Assembly (NCBI GenBank): GCA_964370965.1
Contig: CAYJLW010000055.1
Location: 1-26,531 of the forward strand
Reading direction: 5' to 3'
DNA: 26,531 nt
Origin: CAYJLW01 sp964370965
Lineage (GTDB): Bacteria > Actinomycetota > Acidimicrobiia > UBA2766
Positions 21,313 to 26,531 of the stretch are shown here, in pieces. The notes beneath the pieces are model-generated. The model was given only the letters and a program-made list of their open reading frames with translations. It was not told where the DNA came from and searched no databases. A program made the position numbers and the translations under genes. Positions within the stretch are counted from its first letter, which is position 1; the number at the start of each line of letters is the position of its first letter.

Positions 21313-24300
21313 GTGCTAGCAAGGGAACCGATGCGTCCTCCCGTCCGCACAGATCCCTATGGCGCGCCCTTGCCCGTTTCCGGCACGTACGACGCGGGGG
21401 ATGCCCCTACCGGCCTGGAGGACGACACCTTCGTCGACGGATCTGGCGACGGTGACACCGACGCCTGGGAACGCCTCGCCGCCGAATCGGGTGGTGCCCT
21501 CCTCTCCCCCTCGGGTGAGGAGTTGCGGGTCCTCGTGGTCGTCCTGGGCCTCGGGGGCGCCCGCCTTCTCGACGAATGCGTGGCGTCCCTGCAGAACCAG
21601 ACTCACGGTCCGGCGGCCGCCGTCTACGTGGCCGCGCCCGAGTTCCTCGACCTCCCCGCGGCCGGGGTCTTCGCGAGCCACTACGAGGTCGATCCTGTCC
21701 AGGGCGTCTGGGCGGCCGCCGACTCCCTGCTCGACCATCTCGACGGCTTCGACGTCGTCCTCTTCACGCGGGACGACATGCGTCTCGCCCCTGACGCAAT
21801 CGAGGCCGCCTGCTACACGATCATCGACGTCGACGCCGGCATCGTGGGTGCCAAGGTGCTCAAGGCGGAGGATCCCGACCTGCTCTGGGAGGTGGGGATG
21901 ACGACGGACAAGTTCGGGACGCCCTTCTCTCCCCTGGAAGGCACCGAACTCGACCAGTCCCAGCACGACCAGCGTCGCCAGGCGCTCTACGTGTCCACGT
22001 GCCTCCTCGCCGTGCGCGCCGACCTCTTCGCCGAGCTGGGCGGCTTCGACCCTGAGCTCAACGGTCCGGGAGCCGACCTCGACCTCTGCTGGCGGGCCCG
22101 CATCGCCGGCTGGAGCGTCGTCTACGCGCCAGACGCCCGCGCCTGGTTCAGCCCCGCGCCCGCGGATCCGACGGAGGCAGCGCTGGGGCCTCGCAACCAA
22201 CTCCGGATCACGCTGAAGAACTACGGGACGGCGCGTGCTCTGTGGATCGGCCTGCAGTCGCTCGTTCTCGCCGTCACCCGTGCGGTGGGCGCAGTGCTCA
22301 CCGGGCACGCCTCCGATGCCGCCACCCACATCGGCCCTTGGTCCTGGAACCTCCGCCATCTCGGGAGCCTGTGGCACGAGCGTCATCGGGCCCAGCACGC
22401 CCGTCACATCCGCGACCGCGAGATCACGCGCCTCATGCTCGGCGGTGCCACACGCCTGCGCAGCATGTCGGAACTGCGTGTCGCCGAGGGGGGTGACACC
22501 CGCCTGGGCACCCTAGGCCGCACCGCCGTGGGCCTCTGGGAGGGTCTCGGCGGGCGCACCGTCTGGGCGGGCGTCGCGCTCCTGGCATTCGTGCTCTTGG
22601 CCGCCCGCCACCTCATCGGCGGCGACCTCCCCCTCCTCGGCCGTCAGGTGCCCCCGCCGGGATCGGCCCTCGACACGCTCGGCCAGTTCGTCGCTCCCTG
22701 GCGCCACGTTGACGTGGGCTCGGGGGCCTCCCCTCCCGCCGGCCTCGGCGTCACGGGCCTCGTCGGTGTCGCCACATTCGCGTCGTCGGCGCTGGCCCAG
22801 AAGCTCCTTCTCCTATTCGGGATCCCCCTGCTGGCTTTCTGTTGCGCCCAAGGGCTGCGGCGTCTCGTGCCGTCCCGGGGGTTCCGCCTCGTCGCGGCGC
22901 TCGCCTACTCGCTTCTGCCGCTCTGGTGGAACGCCCTTGCCCACGGGGACCTCGGAGCCGTCGTCGTGGCCTGCGTCCTCCCGTTCGTCGCCGCCCGTCT
23001 CGCCCGCCTGGGCGGCTTCCCTCCGTACGCCGAGGCGCGCCCCGACCCTGCCGCCCGCCTGCGTGTCCAGATAGAGCTCGTCCTGCTCTTCGCCGTGGCC
23101 ACGGCGGCGGAGCCCGCCACAGTGTGGCCCGTCCTGCTCGTCGTCGTGGGATGGGGGGTGGGCTCGATCCTCGTGGGGGGCGCCGAGCGGTGCGCCCGGC
23201 TGCTCGGGCGCGCGGCGATCACGGTGGCGGGCGCCATGCTGCTCCTGCTGCCCTGGTCCCTCACGCTCCTGCGGGGCGACGGCGCCATGGGGGCGTTCGC
23301 CGGCACGTCGCTTTCCCTCGAGTTCGGGGACGTCCTCCGCTTCCGCACAGGTCCCTTCGGGGCCGGCTGGATGGGCTACACACTCCTCGTGTCGGCTTTC
23401 CTTCCACTTCTCCTCGCTCGGGGTGAGCGATTCGCCTGGGCGCTGCGCTGGTGGGGGGCGGCCCTGGCGGCGTGGTTCGCAGTCTGGCTGGTCGGCCGTG
23501 GGCTCCTACCCGAGGTGGGCCGTCCGGAGATCCTTCTGGCACCTGCGGCCCTGGCCATGGCCGTCCTCGTGGGACTTGCCCTCGAGGCGATGCGTCTCGA
23601 CCTTCCGGCCATCCGTTTCGGCACCCGCCAGCCCGTCGCCTTCGCGCTCCTCGCCGTGGGTGTGCTCGGCCTCATGGCACCGCTCGCCGCGGTCCGGGGC
23701 GGCCGGCTCGGCCAGCCCGACGTCGACTGGCGCCAGGCGCTCGCGTGGCAGCGCCAGGAGGCCAGGAGGGCAGATTTCCGCGTCATGTTCCTCGGCCGGG
23801 ACGTGCCCGGGGCGTCCCGCGCCGTCACGGGAGACGACCGCTTCACTGTCACGGGCCCGGGCGGGCCCACCCTGGGCGACCTCTGGCTGCCCCCGAGCAG
23901 CGCCGGTGTGCGCCGCCTCCGTGACCGCGTGCGCATTCTCCTCGCCGGGGGTGCCCCGAACGGCGGTCGCCTCCTCGCCGAGTTCGGGATCCGCTACGTG
24001 GCCGTCGCCCACACCGATCGGGCGACGCGCAGCGTGCTTGCGCGCGTGCTCGACTTGAACCCCGTTCAGGACGACCCGACGGGAATCGTGTATGAGAACG
24101 GGGCCTGGATGCCGGTCGTGGCCACGCTGGCCAAGGCGCCTCCCGGGAAGGCCCCGTCAGCGGCGCAGGAGTTGCAGGCGTCCCTTCCCCTCGTCGTCGA
24201 TTCCTGGCGGCGGACCGGCGACGCCCGCTGGGAGGGCCAGGGCGGGGGTGTCCCCGTGGCGGCCGTCCCCTTCGACAGCCGCTTCGCCATTGCAGGCGGG

Positions 24301-24480
24301 GCGGAGTCCCACCGGCCCCGACGGGCCTGGGGGTGGGCCATGGCGTACTCGAAGGCGGCCAGGGGCCATCGGGCCCTCGTGCTCCATGCCGGTCCGTGGC
24401 GTCCGCTGGCGATCGGCTTCGCGGTGGTGTTCTGGGTCTTCGGCCTTGCCTGGCTGTTCGCCTTGAGGAGGGGCCAGTGA
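21313..24480 (+). CDS. GT2 glycosyltransferase fused to a large polytopic membrane domain
   Basis: A 1055-residue envelope glycosyltransferase. Residues about 70-330 are a GT-A domain: LRVLVVVLGLGGARLLDECVASL opens it, FTRDDMRL (151-158) holds the metal-binding DD, STCLLAVRADLFAELGGFD follows, and GADLDLCWRARIAGW is the acceptor-site motif. From about 415 to the C-terminus I count roughly 13 hydrophobic helices, the last at WVFGLAWLFAL. A long extracytoplasmic stretch of about 250 residues lies between helices 12 and 13. Such GT2-membrane fusions in actinobacteria commonly precede a DUF5719 gene, as here. The fusion suggests sugar transfer to a lipid carrier, possibly with export. GTG 21313 has GAGGGG upstream; ATG 21331 with AAGGGA at 4-base spacing is an alternative. 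It overlaps the next gene by GTGA. Confidence 0.87.
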   Translation: MLAREPMRPPVRTDPYGAPLPVSGTYDAGDAPTGLEDDTFVDGSGDGDTDAWERLAAESGGALLSPSGEELRVLVVVLGLGGARLLDECVASLQNQTHGPAAAVYVAAPEFLDLPAAGVFASHYEVDPVQGVWAAADSLLDHLDGFDVVLFTRDDMRLAPDAIEAACYTIIDVDAGIVGAKVLKAEDPDLLWEVGMTTDKFGTPFSPLEGTELDQSQHDQRRQALYVSTCLLAVRADLFAELGGFDPELNGPGADLDLCWRARIAGWSVVYAPDARAWFSPAPADPTEAALGPRNQLRITLKNYGTARALWIGLQSLVLAVTRAVGAVLTGHASDAATHIGPWSWNLRHLGSLWHERHRAQHARHIRDREITRLMLGGATRLRSMSELRVAEGGDTRLGTLGRTAVGLWEGLGGRTVWAGVALLAFVLLAARHLIGGDLPLLGRQVPPPGSALDTLGQFVAPWRHVDVGSGASPPAGLGVTGLVGVATFASSALAQKLLLLFGIPLLAFCCAQGLRRLVPSRGFRLVAALAYSLLPLWWNALAHGDLGAVVVACVLPFVAARLARLGGFPPYAEARPDPAARLRVQIELVLLFAVATAAEPATVWPVLLVVVGWGVGSILVGGAERCARLLGRAAITVAGAMLLLLPWSLTLLRGDGAMGAFAGTSLSLEFGDVLRFRTGPFGAGWMGYTLLVSAFLPLLLARGERFAWALRWWGAALAAWFAVWLVGRGLLPEVGRPEILLAPAALAMAVLVGLALEAMRLDLPAIRFGTRQPVAFALLAVGVLGLMAPLAAVRGGRLGQPDVDWRQALAWQRQEARRADFRVMFLGRDVPGASRAVTGDDRFTVTGPGGPTLGDLWLPPSSAGVRRLRDRVRILLAGGAPNGGRLLAEFGIRYVAVAHTDRATRSVLARVLDLNPVQDDPTGIVYENGAWMPVVATLAKAPPGKAPSAAQELQASLPLVVDSWRRTGDARWEGQGGGVPVAAVPFDSRFAIAGGAESHRPRRAWGWAMAYSKAARGHRALVLHAGPWRPLAIGFAVVFWVFGLAWLFALRRGQ

Positions 24481-25898
24481 ACGAGGGACGCACACCCGCG
24501 GACCCCGACGACCTCGCCGCGGACGCCGCCGCGGCCCCGGCGAGTCCGGGGCATGACGAGGGGAGGCCCCGCGGCCTCGTCGTGGCCGTGCTCGTCCTCG
24601 TCGTCATCGGGCTCGGTTTCGGCCTCGACCGTCTCGTACGCACGCCGGTGTCCCCGCCCGGACCGGTGATCGAGCAGGCCTGGTACTGCCCGGACGCTCC
24701 CGGCGGTGGTGGCTACGACGCCTCCATCTCGATCGCCAGCCTCGCTCCGCGCCCACTCGAGGCGAGCGTCCGCCTCGTCCCCGACACCGGTTCCGCGCCG
24801 GCGCCTGTCAGCCTCCGGGTGCCCTCGCGGGGGCGTGTCGACCTCGTCGTGTCCCAGCACTCACAGCAACCGGGCGCCGCGCTCGTGTCTCTCCCGGCAG
24901 GCGACGTGGCCGTGGAGGCCACGGTCGTGGGGGCGAAGGGAGGCCCCAGCGGCGTCGCCACCTACCCGTGCGCGCGGCAGACCGCGGGGGCCTGGCACTT
25001 CGCCACCGGGTCCACGGCCCGCGGGCAGGCCCAGCGCCTGTTCCTCTACAACCCCAGCCAGGACGACGCTGTCGTCAACGTCGACTTCCAGTCCGAGGCG
25101 GGCCCGGAGACGCCCCGCCCCACCCAGGGGCTCGTCGTGCCCAAAGGAGGCCGCGTCGTCGTGGACGTCACGAAGGCCGTCGTGCGGCGTGCAGGCGTCT
25201 CCAGCGCCGTGCGTGCCGAGCGGGGCCGTGTCGTGGCCGCGCAGGCCGTGCTGCCCGACGGGGGCGGTCACGGCTTCGGGTACAGCCTCGGTGTCCGTTC
25301 CGCCGGCCGTCGCTGGTACGTGTCCGGGGGATCCCAGACGGGGGGGGAGCGGGAGGCACTCGCGATCTCCAACCAGTCCGCGCGTCCCACGGAGGTCGTG
25401 ATCCAGAGCAACCCGAACGCCGGGGCCCCGACGGTCCCGCCCAAGGCGTTCGAGGTCCCGGCGAAGGGCCGGGTGTCGGCCGATCTCGCCGGCGTGGCCG
25501 ACGGCGCCCTGGAGATCGACTCTGAGACCAGCGTGGTCGTGGAGCAGCAGCGGGCATGGCAGAGCGGCGTAGGCACCATGCTGGCGGTGCCGGCCACCGC
25601 GAGGAGGTGGCTCTTCGCCGCCGGGAACGCCGTCACCGAGACCATCGAGATCCAGAACCCGACACCCGCCCAGGTCGAGGTGTCGCTCTTCCTCCTCCCC
25701 CCGGCGGGGGGCAGGGAACTGGGCCGTGTGGGTGAGCCCGTGGTCGTGCCGCCCCGTTCGCGGGTCACGGTCGTCCCGGGCGTGGCGACAGACCAGGCCG
25801 CTTCGGGGATCCTCGTGGTTGCGGGGGGCCCCGTCGTGGCCGGGCGTGTCTCGGCGCTCGAGGCCGACGCGTCGCTTTCGGAGGGCGTCCCGCTCTGA
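24477..25898 (+). CDS. Membrane-anchored beta-rich protein, DUF5719-like
   Basis: A 473-residue protein with no catalytic motif that I recognise. Residues 1-36 are acidic and cytoplasmic, and RGLVVAVLVLVVIGLGFGLD (about 37-56) is a single membrane anchor. The rest is extracytoplasmic, built from repeated beta modules of the pattern W-x-F/Y-x-x-G, then L-x-x-x-NP or I-x-NQ, then V-P-x-x-x-R-V. Examples are WHFATGSTARGQAQRLFLYN, WYVSGGSQTGGEREALAISN and WLFAAGNAVTETIEIQN. Two cysteines (YCPD and YPCAR) bracket the first module. The layout fits DUF5719, found beside glycosyltransferases in actinobacteria. Start GTG 24477 has GAGGAGGGG as ribosome site and overlaps the upstream stop, so it is translated with the GT2 fusion and is probably its partner. 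Confidence 0.75.
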   Translation: MNEGRTPADPDDLAADAAAAPASPGHDEGRPRGLVVAVLVLVVIGLGFGLDRLVRTPVSPPGPVIEQAWYCPDAPGGGGYDASISIASLAPRPLEASVRLVPDTGSAPAPVSLRVPSRGRVDLVVSQHSQQPGAALVSLPAGDVAVEATVVGAKGGPSGVATYPCARQTAGAWHFATGSTARGQAQRLFLYNPSQDDAVVNVDFQSEAGPETPRPTQGLVVPKGGRVVVDVTKAVVRRAGVSSAVRAERGRVVAAQAVLPDGGGHGFGYSLGVRSAGRRWYVSGGSQTGGEREALAISNQSARPTEVVIQSNPNAGAPTVPPKAFEVPAKGRVSADLAGVADGALEIDSETSVVVEQQRAWQSGVGTMLAVPATARRWLFAAGNAVTETIEIQNPTPAQVEVSLFLLPPAGGRELGRVGEPVVVPPRSRVTVVPGVATDQAASGILVVAGGPVVAGRVSALEADASLSEGVPL

Positions 25899-25909
25899 GG
25901 ACGTTCGTC

Positions 25910-26326
25910 GTGGCGTTCGCCGCCGTGGCAGCCGTCGGAGTCATGGCCGTTGTCCTGGAGCGCCGGCGCCGGCGGCGGGACGCCGTGTTCGCCGCCGGCC
26001 ACTCCCCCCCGGAGCGGCCCCGCGAGCTCGACATGGCCGTTCTCGGGCTGGCCCCGCCCGCTCCGGGGCGCCTCCTCGCCGTGCTCTTCTCGGACGCGCA
26101 CTGCGCCGGCTGCGAGGCGCTGCGGGGGCGTCTGGGCCGTCTCGATCGAGTGGACGTCGTGGACTTCGACGCCTCCGTGGATCCCGAGCCGCTCCGGGTT
26201 GCCGGCATCGACCGTGTCCCCATCCTCTACCTCTGCGACCAGGAGGGAGCCACGGTGCGCTCCTGGACGGGGGCTCCCCTCCCCGGCACCATCGAGGAGA
26301 CGGTGATGCGCACGCTCTCAGGATGA
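25910..26326 (+). CDS. Membrane-anchored thioredoxin-fold protein
   Basis: A 138-residue protein. Residues 1-16 are a short hydrophobic anchor stopped by a run of arginines (ERRRRRRD), so the rest could face the cytoplasm or the outside depending on topology. The positive residues after the helix suggest the thioredoxin domain is cytoplasmic, unless the helix inserts the other way. RLLAVLFSDAHCAGCEALRG holds the active-site pair Cys65-Ala-Gly-Cys68, and RVPILYL has the cis-proline Pro104. The domain is minimal. GTG 25910 follows the previous stop by 11 bases, with GAGGA at 25897-25901. Operon position suggests redox service to the cysteine-containing neighbour (inference). Confidence 0.8.
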   Translation: MAFAAVAAVGVMAVVLERRRRRRDAVFAAGHSPPERPRELDMAVLGLAPPAPGRLLAVLFSDAHCAGCEALRGRLGRLDRVDVVDFDASVDPEPLRVAGIDRVPILYLCDQEGATVRSWTGAPLPGTIEETVMRTLSG

Positions 26327-26331
26327 GCGTG

Positions 26332-26375
26332 GCTCGTAAGGCCGGGCTCTGCCCGGCCGGAACGGCGCGCAACTA
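26332..26375 (+). repeat. 44-bp direct repeat, copy 1
   Basis: Identical to 26488-26531 except for one base in the hairpin loop (26350 T, 26506 C). It contains the perfect hairpin GGCCGGGC-TCT-GCCCGGCC (26340-26358). It begins 5 bases after the thioredoxin-fold gene stop, so it may also act as a terminator, and forms the left half of the composite repeat at 26340-26428. Confidence 0.85.
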
Positions 26376-26428
26376 GAACGGCGGCCGCGTGCGAAGAGGG
26401 GGGGTGTTCGAGGGGGGACGGAGTCCCC
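26340..26428. repeat. Composite two-hairpin repeat, copy 2
   Basis: Left hairpin at 26340-26358 (loop TCT) and right hairpin GGGGAC-GGA-GTCCCC at 26414-26428, with loop centres 72 bases apart, exactly as in copy 1 at 20554-20647. The sequence between is only partly conserved, but the matching blocks stay in register without gaps. Confidence 0.7.
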
Positions 26429-26487
26429 TTGGGAACCCCTCGGCGCAGGACGGTGTGCGCTAGCCAGGCCTCTGGTGACGGTGACCT

Positions 26488-26531
26488 GCTCGTAAGGCCG
26501 GGCTCCGCCCGGCCGGAACGGCGCGCAACTA
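26488..26531 (+). repeat. 44-bp direct repeat, copy 2, at the window edge
   Basis: Second copy of 26332-26375, 156 bases further on. Its hairpin is GGCCGGGC-TCC-GCCCGGCC (26497-26515). The window ends on the last repeat base, so a further composite element or tandem copy may continue beyond it. The space 26434-26487 holds no gene. Confidence 0.85.

Noticed and set aside
26332..26531. Start of a CRISPR array
   Set aside because: Only two copies, a 112-base spacing filled partly by another hairpin element, and no cas genes. It fits an intergenic hairpin repeat.

Overview
The window is very GC-rich and densely coded, with many GTG starts and repeated 4-base stop/start overlaps. Its gene content points to a high-GC actinobacterium: F420 synthesis genes (cofD, cofE, a fused cofG-cofH), a LytR-CpsA-Psr ligase, a WbbL/RmlD/GDP-mannose pyrophosphorylase cluster and an actinobacterial-type acyl-CoA carboxylase with a BirA ligase. 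From memory, the order accA3 - birA - fadE25 - LCP - rmlD - wbbL - manB - fbiB - fbiA is colinear with Mycobacterium tuberculosis Rv3285 down to Rv3261. I infer a deep-branching actinobacterium (Acidimicrobiia-like), not a Mycobacterium. The species cannot be named from the sequence alone.

Layout. (1) 133-5321: biotin carboxylase/BCCP subunit (-), biotin ligase (+), class IV aminotransferase (-) and acyl-CoA dehydrogenase (+), a branched-chain/acyl-CoA block. The biotin ligase gene lies between two related hairpin repeats. (2) 5455-8269: a secreted lectin-like protein (-), a dienelactone-hydrolase homologue that has lost its catalytic residues (+), and a zinc-finger methyltransferase (-). (3) 8546-15348: a surface-glycan run on the + strand: LCP ligase, dTDP-4-dehydrorhamnose reductase with a proline-rich tail, UDP-xylose synthase, GT2 glycosyltransferase, mannose-1-phosphate guanylyltransferase, and an SDR paralogue lacking its catalytic lysine. 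The last five genes are coupled by overlaps or a 1-base gap. (4) 15399-20519: F420 biosynthesis. A minus-strand operon (HxlR regulator, cofD, cofE, nitroreductase) is divergent from a plus-strand fbiC. FbiB, a fusion in mycobacteria, is here two overlapping genes. (5) 20740-26326: a phasin-like helical protein (-), then a + operon of a GT2 fused to about 13 membrane helices, a DUF5719-like membrane-anchored beta protein and a membrane-anchored thioredoxin-fold protein.

How they fit together: regions 3 and 5 would build and attach an envelope polysaccharide containing rhamnose, probably mannose and possibly xylose. Region 4 makes the deazaflavin cofactor F420 and carries its own candidate redox-sensing regulator and operator. 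Intergenic spaces hold a family of compact hairpin repeats with a GGCGGAGCC core. Two copies (20554-20647 and 26340-26428) share two hairpins whose loops are exactly 72 bases apart. I saw no tRNA, rRNA, CRISPR array, transposase or phage gene. No gene-free stretch exceeds 300 bases.
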